In this document: one piece after another, positions 30,218 through 38,359 of the stretch | How positions within the stretch are numbered: the stretch's first letter is position 1 | Layout of the letters: each line of letters opens with the position of its first letter | Origin: Paragemmobacter straminiformis | GTDB taxonomy: Bacteria; Pseudomonadota; Alphaproteobacteria; Rhodobacterales; Rhodobacteraceae | Assembly (NCBI RefSeq): GCF_014243445.1 | Contig: NZ_JACLQD010000001.1 | Span: 124,001-188,000 of the forward strand | Length of the DNA stretch: 64,000 nt | Direction: 5' to 3' | The notes under the pieces: generated by a model | Seen by the model: the letters and a program-made list of their open reading frames with translations, nothing else | The model's database searches: none | Told to the model about the DNA's origin: nothing | Position numbers and translations under genes: made by a program

Positions 30218-31717
30218 CTAGGCGGTTCGTGCAAGCGGCGGCCCGGATTCGAGTTGCGCCCCGATCCGGTGCAGCGCGTCAAGCAGCAGGTCGATATCCT
30301 CGATCCGCGTGCGGTGGTTGCAAAAGGCCACACGCAGCGCGTAGCGGCCCCGCAGGGTGGTGCCCGAGGGGGCGGCGATCCCCGCCTCTTGCAGGCGCAA
30401 CAGCAGTTCGCGGTTCAGCGCATCGACCGCATCCGCGTCGCCCGTTTCCGGTTCGTAGCGGAAGCAGACGACACTGGTTGCGGCGGGGGCCATCAGGGTC
30501 AGCTTCGGGTCGGCCCCGACCTTGGCGGCAAGGGCGCGGGCCTGGGCAAGGTTGCGGTCGATCAACTGCCCGAAACGCGCCACCCCGTGATGCCTGAGCA
30601 TCATCCATAGCTTCAGCGCCCGGAAACTGCGCGTGGTTTCCAGCGTGTAATTGTGCAGGAACTCGCCCGCCGCCAGCCCGCGCTGGGACCGGGCAAGGTA
30701 TTCGGCCTCTTCCGAAAAGGTCGAGAAGTGGAGTGTCCGGTCGCGGATCACCACGCAGCCCGCGTCGAACGGCGCGTGCATCCATTTGTGCAGGTCCATC
30801 GCCAGCGAATCCGCCTGCTCCATCCCGCGCACCAGCGCGGCACCCTGCGGCGCGATGGCCAGAAGCGCGCCGATGCAGCCATCGACATGCAGCCAGATCC
30901 CCTCGGCCTTGCAAAAGGCGGCGATGGCGGCCAGATCGTCGACCGATCCGGTGTTGGTGCTGCCTGCCGTGGCAATGACGCAGGCCGGCTTCACCCCCGC
31001 CGCGCGGTCATCGGCGACCATGCGGCGCAGGGCGGCAAGCTCCATGCGGAAGGCGGCATCGGTCGGCACGCGGCGCAGCGCACGATGCCCGAGGCCAAGC
31101 ACGTTCATCGCCTTGTCATGGCAGTTATGCACCTGATCCGAGGCGTAGAAGGCCAAGGGCTGCGGCATCGCGGCAAGGCCCTGTTCGCGCAGGTCCGCCC
31201 CCGCCATCGCATTGCGGGCCGCCGTCAGGCCGATCAGGTTCGCGGCAGACCCGCCCGAGACCAAGGCCGCACTCGCCGCTTCGGGAAAGCCCACCATCTG
31301 CCGGATCCAGTCGGTCACCTGCATGTCGACCGCCGCCGCCGCCGTATCGCCGCCGCCAAGGTTCGATCCGTCGACGGCTGCCAGAAAATCGGCCAAGGCT
31401 CCGGTCAGGTCGCCCGCCCCCATGTACCAGCTCCAGAAACGCGGATGCTGGTTGCCCATCGCGTGGGGGATCACGTCGCGCATCACCTGTGCGTAGATTT
31501 CGGCCAGAGGCTGCGGCGTCATCGGCAGGGCTTGGCGGAAGCCCTGCCGAAGGGGTTCGGGCATCGGGGTCCAGACCGGACCGTCGCGCAGCGCGGCGAT
31601 GCGCGCCACGGCGTCATCGACGGCCCTGTGGGCCACGGCCAGAAATTCGCTCCAGTCGGCGGGATCGAGCGATGACGCATCGGCCGGGGGTAGGTCGGTC
31701 GGGGAAAGGTTGTCCAT
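30218..31717 (-). CDS. PLP-dependent group II amino-acid decarboxylase-like protein
   Basis: 499 residues. The internal-aldimine lysine is Lys311 in AMDLHKWMHAPFDAG; the PLP-ring region is DQVHNCHDKAMNVLG (about 194-208) and the pyridine-N aspartate is Asp279 in IWLHVDGCIG. Family members decarboxylate aromatic amino acids, glutamate, diaminobutyrate or related substrates; this substrate is not evident. It starts 18 bp after the cysK stop on the same strand, so the two form one operon. Cytoplasmic. Confidence 0.9.
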   Translation of the reverse strand: MDNLSPTDLPPADASSLDPADWSEFLAVAHRAVDDAVARIAALRDGPVWTPMPEPLRQGFRQALPMTPQPLAEIYAQVMRDVIPHAMGNQHPRFWSWYMGAGDLTGALADFLAAVDGSNLGGGDTAAAAVDMQVTDWIRQMVGFPEAASAALVSGGSAANLIGLTAARNAMAGADLREQGLAAMPQPLAFYASDQVHNCHDKAMNVLGLGHRALRRVPTDAAFRMELAALRRMVADDRAAGVKPACVIATAGSTNTGSVDDLAAIAAFCKAEGIWLHVDGCIGALLAIAPQGAALVRGMEQADSLAMDLHKWMHAPFDAGCVVIRDRTLHFSTFSEEAEYLARSQRGLAAGEFLHNYTLETTRSFRALKLWMMLRHHGVARFGQLIDRNLAQARALAAKVGADPKLTLMAPAATSVVCFRYEPETGDADAVDALNRELLLRLQEAGIAAPSGTTLRGRYALRVAFCNHRTRIEDIDLLLDALHRIGAQLESGPPLARTA

Positions 31718-31735
31718 GCTGCCCTCGCTTGGCCC

Positions 31736-32815
31736 TCAGGCCGGTTGATACCCCGGGGTCGAGCGCGAAATCTCCACCTCGTCGGCGTCCATATCCTCGG
31801 CGATGGCCTCGAACAGGGGGGTGGTCAGGTAACGCTCGGCGGTGTCGGGCAGCATGGCCAGAATGACCGTGCCTTGCGCGGCCTTTTCGGCGATGCCCAT
31901 CGCGACGGCGAAACTCGCCCCGCCCGAGACGCCGGTCATGATGCCCTCGCGCCGTGCCAGTTTGCGCGCCCAGTCCATGCCCGCCGCCCCTGCCACGGGC
32001 ACAAGCTCGTCATAGCCGTGGTTGTCGATGGCCTCTTGCAGCACGTTGGGAATGAAATCGGGCGTCCAGCCCTGGATCGGATGCGGCTCGAAGGCGGGAT
32101 GGCTTTTGGCGGGCGCGCCCCCTGCCCCGCGTTCCTGCGGCGTGCCGCTGCCGACAAGCCGGGCGTTGGCGGGTTCGGCAAGGATGATCTTCGTTTCGGG
32201 CCGCTCGCGCCGCAGCACGCGGGACATGCCCGTCACGGTGCCGCCCGTGCCATAGCCGGTCACCACATAATCCAGCCGGTCACCCGCGAAATCGGCGATG
32301 ATCTCGCGCGCGGTGGTGGATTCGTGGATGTCGGCATTGGCCCCTGTCTCGAATTGCCGCGCAAGGAACCAGCCGTGTTTTTCGGCCAGTTCCACGGCCT
32401 TCATATACATGCCCGTTCCCTTTTGCGCCCGCGGGGTCAGCACAACCTTGGCCCCGAGAAAGCGCATCAGCTTGCGCCGCTCGACCGAAAAGCTGTCGGC
32501 CATCGTCACCACAAGGGGGTAGCCCTTTTGCGCGCAGACCATCGCAAGCCCGATGCCGGTGTTGCCGCTGGTCGCCTCGACCACGGTCTGGCCGGGCTTC
32601 AGCTTGCCCGTGCGTTCCGCCGCTTCGATGATGTTCAGCGCCAAGCGGTCCTTGACCGAGGCGGCGGGGTTGAAAAACTCGGCCTTGACGTAAAGCCGCA
32701 CCCCTTCGGGGCCGAGGTGGTTGACCCTGATCGCGGGCGTGTTGCCGACCGTTTCGAGGATGCTGTCGTAAAGCCGCCCGCGTCCGGCGGTGGTTCTGAT
32801 GCCTTGGACGTCCAT
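31736..32815 (-). CDS. cysK: Cysteine synthase-like PLP enzyme (CysK/CBS family)
   Basis: 359 residues from the ATG at 32815 (AAAGGGAG upstream). PLP lysine Lys55 in FFNPAASVKDRLAL; substrate loop EATSGNTGIGLAM; phosphate-binding GTGGTVTG. It normally converts O-acetylserine plus sulphide to cysteine. It is about 40 residues longer than standard CysK, with an insert around GSGTPQERGAGGAPAKSHP. Because the next gene is a decarboxylase, a specialised beta-replacement role is possible, but biosynthetic CysK is the default. Confidence 0.88.
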   Translation of the reverse strand: MDVQGIRTTAGRGRLYDSILETVGNTPAIRVNHLGPEGVRLYVKAEFFNPAASVKDRLALNIIEAAERTGKLKPGQTVVEATSGNTGIGLAMVCAQKGYPLVVTMADSFSVERRKLMRFLGAKVVLTPRAQKGTGMYMKAVELAEKHGWFLARQFETGANADIHESTTAREIIADFAGDRLDYVVTGYGTGGTVTGMSRVLRRERPETKIILAEPANARLVGSGTPQERGAGGAPAKSHPAFEPHPIQGWTPDFIPNVLQEAIDNHGYDELVPVAGAAGMDWARKLARREGIMTGVSGGASFAVAMGIAEKAAQGTVILAMLPDTAERYLTTPLFEAIAEDMDADEVEISRSTPGYQPA

Positions 32816-32893
32816 CTCGCGCTCCCTTTGACTGGATTTGGACAAGGTTAACAATTCTTGGGGGACGGTGCTTGATCGTGTTATGAAGAAATC

Positions 32894-34606
32894 ATGAAGG
32901 CCTTCGCCTTTTTTCCGGGACAAGCGCAGATGACGTGGCATTTCGGAACATTCCGGCTTGATCCGGACCGGCACGAGTTGACGCGGGCAGGCGCGGCGCT
33001 GCGGGTCGAGCCGCAGGTCTTTGCGCTGATCGTGCATCTGGTCCGCAACCGCGACCGCATGGTGGCCAAGGACGAGCTTGCCCAAGCGGTCTGGCCCGGC
33101 GGCGCGGTTTCGGATGCCAGCATTGCAAGCCGCGTGCGGTCTGCCCGCGCGGCCCTTGGCGATGACGGCGACCGGCAAGAGGTGATCCGCACGCTGCACG
33201 GGCTTGGCTTTCGCTTTGTCGCCCCCGTGACCGAGGCCGTGACGGGGGCCGCGACGGGCGGGGCGACGGGGGCCGCAACGGGCGGGATGACGGGCGGGGT
33301 GACGGGCGGGATGACGGGCGCCCTGCAAGACGAGGCGGGGGCGGGCAGGCCCGTTGCTGCGGCCGCGCGCAGCCTGCTTGCGCCTTTGCCGCCCCCCGGC
33401 GCGGCCGGCGCGGCGCGGCTGGGCCGCCCGTCCATCGCCATCCTGCCCCTGCGGCTGCTGTCGGGCGACGAGGCCTTTGGCATTCTGGCCGAAGCCATCC
33501 CGCACGAGATCATCCTTGCCCTGTCGCGCCTGCGCTGGATCGCGGTGACGGCGCGGGGGTCGTCGTTCCGCTTCCGGCAGGCCGAACCCGATCTCGATCT
33601 GGTGGCCACCTCGCTGGGCGTGCGCTACGTGCTGTCGGGGCTGCTCGAAGGGGCGGGGCGCAACCTGTCGGTCACGCTGCACCTGACCGATTGCGAGAAT
33701 GGCGAGGTGATCTGGGCCGACCGCGTCAGCACCACGCCCGATGCGCTGGACGCGTTGCGCGGCATGGTGGTGTCGCGCATCGTCGCCGCACTCGAGGTGC
33801 ATATTCCCGAAAACGAGGCCCGCATCGCCCTGTCGCGCGGATCGCAGGACTATGACGCATGGGCGAACTATCACCTTGGCCTGCGCCATCTTTACCGCTT
33901 CACCGCCCCAGACAATGCCATAGCGCGGGGCTATTTCGAACGGGCGACCGCCCTTGACCCCGCCTTTGCGCGGGCCGAGGCGGGGCTGTCCTTTACCGCA
34001 TTCATCGACGCGTTCCTGCGGCTTGCGCCCGATATCGCCGCCGCCCGCCGCGCCGCGCGCGACCATGCCGAACGCGGGCTGGAACTTGACCCGATGGACC
34101 CTTTCGTCAACTTCGTGATGGGGCGGGCGCATTGGCTGGTGGGCGATGTCGAAAGCGCAAGGCACTGGCTGTCGCGCGCCACCACGATCAACCCGAACTA
34201 TGCGCAGGGGTTCTATGCCTCGGCCTTCACCTCGATGCTGATCGGCGATGCAACCGCCTGCGAGAGCGAGGTGGTCGCGGCACTCGACCTGTCGCCGGTC
34301 GATCCGCTGCTTTACGGCATGTATGGCGTGCGGTCGCAGATGCTGATGCAGCAGGGCGATTTCGCCGCCGCCGCCCGCTGGGGCGAAAAGGCCGCGCTGA
34401 CGCCCGGCGCGCACCATCTGATCGCGATGATCGCCGCCGCTGCCTGCGGACTTGCGGGCGCGGAGGCGCAGGCCCGCCGCTGGGCCACCGCCGCCCGCGC
34501 CAAGCGGCAGGACGCAACCCTTGCCGATTTCATGCAGGCCTTTCCGATCCGCGACGACAGCGCACGGCAGGCCATCACCGGGGCGTTGCGGCGTCAGGGG
34601 TTCTGA
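32894..34606 (+). CDS. CadC-like winged-helix regulator with TPR-type C-terminus
   Basis: 570 residues (an internal ATG at 32930 is an alternative start). OmpR/CadC-type winged helix at about residues 14-110 (WHFGTFRLDPDRHEL, DASIASRVRSARAALGDD, VIRTLHGLGFRFVAP). A Thr/Gly repeat linker follows at about 116-142, then a TolB-like domain (RPSIAILPLRLLSGDEAFGI) and TPR-like helical repeats from about 310 to 550. No membrane helix, unlike CadC. It is divergent from cysK and the decarboxylase with only 78 bp between, so these are its likely targets. Confidence 0.85.
   Translation: MKAFAFFPGQAQMTWHFGTFRLDPDRHELTRAGAALRVEPQVFALIVHLVRNRDRMVAKDELAQAVWPGGAVSDASIASRVRSARAALGDDGDRQEVIRTLHGLGFRFVAPVTEAVTGAATGGATGAATGGMTGGVTGGMTGALQDEAGAGRPVAAAARSLLAPLPPPGAAGAARLGRPSIAILPLRLLSGDEAFGILAEAIPHEIILALSRLRWIAVTARGSSFRFRQAEPDLDLVATSLGVRYVLSGLLEGAGRNLSVTLHLTDCENGEVIWADRVSTTPDALDALRGMVVSRIVAALEVHIPENEARIALSRGSQDYDAWANYHLGLRHLYRFTAPDNAIARGYFERATALDPAFARAEAGLSFTAFIDAFLRLAPDIAAARRAARDHAERGLELDPMDPFVNFVMGRAHWLVGDVESARHWLSRATTINPNYAQGFYASAFTSMLIGDATACESEVVAALDLSPVDPLLYGMYGVRSQMLMQQGDFAAAARWGEKAALTPGAHHLIAMIAAAACGLAGAEAQARRWATAARAKRQDATLADFMQAFPIRDDSARQAITGALRRQGF
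33241..33324 (+). repeat. Seven 12-bp tandem units coding a Thr-Gly linker
   Basis: Units of the form GACGGGcGGGxT/C repeat seven times in frame (33241-33324), for example GACGGGCGGGAT and GACGGGGGCCGC. They encode TGAATGGATGAATGGMTGG-like sequence between the DNA-binding and TolB-like domains. A multiple of three, so copy-number changes keep the frame. Confidence 0.9.
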
Positions 34607-34622
34607 TCGGCCGCGATGCGGA

Positions 34623-34638
34623 TGATTGACGTACCTCA
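34623..34638. promoter_or_regulatory. Putative LacI-family operator (half-conserved) upstream of lacI-type gene
   Basis: TGATTGACGTACCTCA: the right half GTACCTCA is identical to that of the operator at 35773-35788, the left half is degenerate. It lies 37-52 bp before the regulator start, suitable for autoregulation. Confidence 0.45.
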
Positions 34639-34674
34639 TCCGCCGTCAGATACTGCACGGCCAGAGGTGAATCC

Positions 34675-35733
34675 GTGTCCCGACCAACCGTCAACGATAT
34701 TGCCCGCGAAGCGGGGGTCAGCCTTGCGACCGTGGACCGTGTGCTGAACGCGCGGCCCGGCGTGCGGGAAAAGACCATCCATGCGGTCAACGATGCCATC
34801 GCACGGCTGGGCTATATCCGCGACATGGCGGCGGCGAACCTTGCGCGGTCGCGCAGTTACCGCATGGCCGTGCTGCTGCCCGACGGTGACAGCCAGTTCG
34901 TGCAGACCCTTGCCGATGCGATGCAAGAGGCCGCGCAGCAGGCCGCCACCAACCGCACCGAAATGCAGCTTGTGCGCTACCCGCCCGAGGACACCCACGC
35001 GCTTGCCGCGCTGCTGGCGGGGCTGGCCGACGAGGGGATTGCGGGCGTGGCGGTGATGGCCCCCGAAACCCCCGTGCTGCGCGATGCCGTGCGCGGGCTG
35101 CGGCAAAGGGCCATTCCGGTCGTGGCGCTGGTGTCAGACCTGCCCAACGCGGGCTGCGACCATTTCATCGGGGTCGATTCCCGCGCGGCGGGGCGGACGG
35201 CGGGGCTGCTTATGGGGCGCTTCACCGGCAACGGGCCAAGACGCATCGCGGTCGTCGCGGAATCGATGCTGCTGCGCGACGCCATCGAACGCCGCCGCGG
35301 CTTTGACGAGGTTTTGCTGGCCGACTTTCCCGAGGCCGAGGCGCTGCCCACGCTGGAAACCCACGGCGCGCCCGAGGCGCTTGCCGCGGGCCTGCGCGAA
35401 TTGCTGTCGGCGGGGCAGATCGGCGGGGTCTATCTGCTCGGCTCGGGCCACCGCGCGCTGACGGCGGCCCTGGGCGAGATGGGGCTGCTGGGCAAGGTCG
35501 TCGTGATCGGGCACGAGCTGACACGCCACAGCCGCGCCGCGCTGACGGCGGGGCAGCTGCACGCCGTGATCGCGCAGAATCCGGGGCATCTGGCGCGATC
35601 CACCTTGCGCGTTCTGCGCGCCAAGGCAGACCGTGCGCCGATCGACGAAGGGCAGGAACAGCTTCGCATCGAAATCGTGCTGCACGAAAACCTGCCGCCC
35701 GAACCGGTCGAACCCGCCCGAACCAGCCATTAA
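34675..35733 (+). CDS. LacI/GalR-family transcriptional regulator
   Basis: 352 residues from a GTG start. The LacI helix-turn-helix and hinge: TVNDIAREAGVSLATVDRVL then NARPGVREKT and IARLGYIRDMAAANLARS. The remaining 280 residues are a periplasmic-binding-protein fold for effector binding (DHFIGVDSRAAGRTAGLLMG). It sits directly before the transporter/kinase operon and shares an operator-like palindrome with it, so it likely represses that operon until the substrate or its phosphate is present. Confidence 0.93.
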   Translation: MSRPTVNDIAREAGVSLATVDRVLNARPGVREKTIHAVNDAIARLGYIRDMAAANLARSRSYRMAVLLPDGDSQFVQTLADAMQEAAQQAATNRTEMQLVRYPPEDTHALAALLAGLADEGIAGVAVMAPETPVLRDAVRGLRQRAIPVVALVSDLPNAGCDHFIGVDSRAAGRTAGLLMGRFTGNGPRRIAVVAESMLLRDAIERRRGFDEVLLADFPEAEALPTLETHGAPEALAAGLRELLSAGQIGGVYLLGSGHRALTAALGEMGLLGKVVVIGHELTRHSRAALTAGQLHAVIAQNPGHLARSTLRVLRAKADRAPIDEGQEQLRIEIVLHENLPPEPVEPARTSH

Positions 35734-35772
35734 AATGTTTTGAAACAGACGCTTATTGGTCGCATCATTTTC

Positions 35773-35788
35773 TGAGGCACGTACCTCA
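35773..35788. promoter_or_regulatory. Putative LacI-family operator for the transporter operon
   Basis: TGAGGCAC-GTACCTCA, a 16-bp palindrome with one mismatched pair and a central CG, as expected for LacI/GalR operators. It lies 117 bp upstream of the binding-protein start, just in front of the promoter at 35796-35824. Confidence 0.6.
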
Positions 35789-35795
35789 AAAATCA

Positions 35796-35824
35796 TTGGA
35801 CAGACTCGGCGCAAGCTGTTTATC
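35796..35824 (+). promoter_or_regulatory. Sigma-70-like promoter of the transporter operon
   Basis: TTGGAC at 35796-35801 and TTTATC at 35819-35824 with a 17-bp spacer. A weaker alternative is TTGAAA at 35740-35745 with CATCAT at 35763-35768, which would place the operator over the start site. Confidence 0.45.
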
Positions 35825-35904
35825 GTGATCCCCACAAGAAGGCCTGACGGGGGCATGCCCCGATCCGGCCCGCGCTTTCACACGAAAAACCGGGAGGAAT
35901 AGAG

Positions 35905-37221
35905 ATGAAGACAAGGCTTCTGGCCGCTACGGCGGTTGCGGCGCTGGCTCAGGCCGGTGCGGCTTCGGCACAGTCGAACGAACTCACCCTCTGCTGGGCG
36001 GCCTGGGATCCGGCGAACGCCCTTGTGGAACTGTCCAAGGATTTCGAGACCCAGTCGGGCATCAAGATGAATTTCGAATTCGTCCCGTGGCCGAATTTCG
36101 CGGACCGGATGCTCAACGAACTCAACTCGGGCGGGCAGCTGTGCGATCTACTGATCGGGGACAGCCAGTGGATCGGCGGCGGGGCCGAGAACGGGCATTA
36201 CCTGAAACTGAACGAGTTCTTCGATGCCAACGGCATCAGCATGGACGATTTCGCCCCCGCCACGGTCTATGCCTATTCGACATGGCCCAAGGGCACGCCG
36301 AACTATTACGCCCTTCCGGCGATGGGCGATGCGAACGGCTGGTTCTACCGCAAGGACTGGTTCGCGCGGCCCGAGATCCAGGCCGATTTCAAGGCCAAGT
36401 ATGGCCGCGACCTTGCCGAGCCCAAGACCCAGCAGGAACTGCTTGAAATCGCGCAGTTCTTCCAGGGGCGCGAGATCGACGGGCAAAAGGTCTACGGCGC
36501 CTCGATCTTCACCGAGCGCGGGTCCGAAGGCATCACCATGGGCGCGACCAGCTCGCTTTACGCCTTCGGCTTCAAATACGAGAACACCCCCGGCAAGTAT
36601 GACATGGAGGGGGCCGTGAACTCGGCCGATGCCGTGGCTGGGCTCGAGTTCTACAAGGAGCTTTACAAGACCGCGACGCCTCCGGGCTATGACAACGCCT
36701 ATATGGAACAGTCGCTCGACGCGTTCAAATCGGGTCAGGTGGCGATGGCGATGAACTGGTTCGCCTTCTTCCCCGGCCTTTATGCCGACCCGAACACCGG
36801 CGGCGACAAGATCGACTTCTTCGTGAACCCCGGCCAGAAGGTTCAGGCCTCGACGCTGGGCGGACAGGGGATTTCGGTCGTCAACTACTCGGACAACATC
36901 GACGGCGCGCTGCAATACATCAAATGGTTCGCCCAACCCGATGTGCAGAAGAAATGGTGGTCGATGGGCGGCTATAGCTGCCACAAGGCCGTGCTGGACG
37001 ATCCGGGCTTTGCCGCCTCGGCCCCGTTTGCGGGTGACTTCCTGCAGGCGATGGCAGGGGTGCAGGACTTCTGGCAGGAACCGGCCTATGCCTCGTTGCT
37101 GCTGGCGATGCAGGAGCGGCTGCACAACTATGTGGTTGCCGACCAGGGCACCGCGCAAGAGGCGCTTGACGGTCTGATCAAGGATTGGACCGAAGTGTTC
37201 GAGGACGAAGGCAAACTCTGA
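35905..37221 (+). CDS. CUT1-type extracellular sugar/polyol-binding protein
   Basis: 438 residues with a signal peptide (MKTRLLAATAVAALAQAGAA, cleavage near ASA-QS at residue 22). The mature protein begins NELTLCWAAWDPANALVELS and shows the cluster-1 solute-binding fold, with aromatic ligand-stacking residues likely in MGDANGWFYRKDWFARP. It delivers substrate to the permeases encoded downstream. A strong ribosome site (GGGAGGAA) precedes it. Substrate is not readable from sequence; the dihydroxyacetone kinase in the operon points to a triose or a polyol giving one. Confidence 0.93.
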   Translation: MKTRLLAATAVAALAQAGAASAQSNELTLCWAAWDPANALVELSKDFETQSGIKMNFEFVPWPNFADRMLNELNSGGQLCDLLIGDSQWIGGGAENGHYLKLNEFFDANGISMDDFAPATVYAYSTWPKGTPNYYALPAMGDANGWFYRKDWFARPEIQADFKAKYGRDLAEPKTQQELLEIAQFFQGREIDGQKVYGASIFTERGSEGITMGATSSLYAFGFKYENTPGKYDMEGAVNSADAVAGLEFYKELYKTATPPGYDNAYMEQSLDAFKSGQVAMAMNWFAFFPGLYADPNTGGDKIDFFVNPGQKVQASTLGGQGISVVNYSDNIDGALQYIKWFAQPDVQKKWWSMGGYSCHKAVLDDPGFAASAPFAGDFLQAMAGVQDFWQEPAYASLLLAMQERLHNYVVADQGTAQEALDGLIKDWTEVFEDEGKL

Positions 37222-37230
37222 CCCCTGGCG

Positions 37231-37294
37231 CGCGCCCCGGACCTGCGGGGCGCGTGACAGCCTGAACAACCCCTTCCCCGCCCGCGGGGAAGGG
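37231..37294 (+). terminator. Two hairpins after the binding-protein gene
   Basis: CGCGCCCC/GGGGCGCG at 37231-37254 and CCCTTCCCCG/CGGGGAAGGG at 37271-37294, both perfect. They sit in the 193-bp gap before the first permease. In ABC operons such hairpins typically protect the 3' end of the binding-protein message or cause partial termination, giving more binding protein than permease. Confidence 0.65.
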
Positions 37295-37414
37295 GGCCAA
37301 GGCCCCAACCCTGCGGCCACCCTGCCCTGCCCGTTCCGCCCAGACCGTTCTGCCCAGCCCGTTCCGCACCCCGCATTGCCGCCCCGCATCGAAGCCCGCA
37401 TCGAAGGATGCCCC

Positions 37415-38359
37415 ATGCCCAACCCCATCGAAGCCGCAGCCAGTGCAACGCCCCGTGCCGTCGCCCGCCGCATCCGCGGCCTTTCGGACCGGACCATTGC
37501 CTGGCTTTTCGTGGCGCCCACCATCTTCCTGCTGCTGGCGATCAACATCTTTCCGCTGATCTGGACAGTGCGGCTTTCCTTTACCAACTTTGCCGCCAAC
37601 AAGCCCAATGCCGAGGTGAAGTGGGTCGGCCTGCGGAACTATATCCGCATCCTGACCGATGACGGCATCTGGGCCAACATGCAGACGACCGCGCATTTCC
37701 TGCTGTGGACGCTGTTCTTCCAGGTGGTGCTGGGCTTCACCCTTGCCTGGCTGATCAACCGCAAATTCAAGGGCAACGACCTTCTGACCACGCTGATCGT
37801 GCTGCCGATGATGCTGTCGCCCGCCGTGGTCGGCAACTTCTGGACCTTTCTTTACCAGCCCCAGATCGGTCTGGTGAATTACGTGGTCGAAGTCGTCACC
37901 GGCACGCCCGCGTCGAGCTTCTCGATGCTGGGGCCGGGCGGTCTGGCGAAATGGTCCATCGTGATCGTCGATACATGGATGTGGACGCCCTTCGTGATGC
38001 TGATCTGTCTGGCCGGGCTGCGGTCGATCCCCGATTACATCTACGAGGCGGCCGAGGTCGACCGCGCCAGCAAATGGCGGCAGTTCTGGACGCTGACGGT
38101 GCCGATGGTGCTGCCCTTCCTGATGCTGGCCGTGCTGTTCCGCGGCATCGAGAATTTCAAGATGTTCGACATGGTCGTGCTGCTTACGGGCGGCGGGCCG
38201 GGGAACGAGACGCTGCTCGCCTCGATCGACCTCAAGCGCGAGGCGTTCGAGAAGTGGCGCACGGGCTATTCCTCGGCCTATGCGATCATCCTGTTCGTGA
38301 CCGTCTTCGGCCTTGCCTCGATCTATGTCAAAGCCCTGAACAAGGTGAAGGAAAGATGA
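37415..38359 (+). CDS. ABC transporter permease 1 (MalF type)
   Basis: 314 residues from the ATG at 37415 (AAGGA upstream). About six membrane helices, the first at IAWLFVAPTIFLLLAINIFP. EAA loop: IPDYIYEAAEVDRASKWRQF. It overlaps the second permease by 4 bp. With the latter it forms the membrane channel for the substrate captured by the binding protein at 35905-37221. Confidence 0.93.
   Translation: MPNPIEAAASATPRAVARRIRGLSDRTIAWLFVAPTIFLLLAINIFPLIWTVRLSFTNFAANKPNAEVKWVGLRNYIRILTDDGIWANMQTTAHFLLWTLFFQVVLGFTLAWLINRKFKGNDLLTTLIVLPMMLSPAVVGNFWTFLYQPQIGLVNYVVEVVTGTPASSFSMLGPGGLAKWSIVIVDTWMWTPFVMLICLAGLRSIPDYIYEAAEVDRASKWRQFWTLTVPMVLPFLMLAVLFRGIENFKMFDMVVLLTGGGPGNETLLASIDLKREAFEKWRTGYSSAYAIILFVTVFGLASIYVKALNKVKER

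Noticed and set aside
32894-32929. Second regulator start or leader peptide
   Set aside because: The twelve codons before the internal ATG are in frame with the regulator and simply represent an alternative start.
33241-33324. CRISPR-like or transposon repeats
   Set aside because: The 12-bp units are contiguous, in frame and without spacers, so they are a coding minisatellite.
37296-37375. Imperfect CCGTTCCGCCCAG-type tandem repeats upstream of permease 1
   Set aside because: Degenerate and short; probably low-complexity GC sequence and not a defined element.
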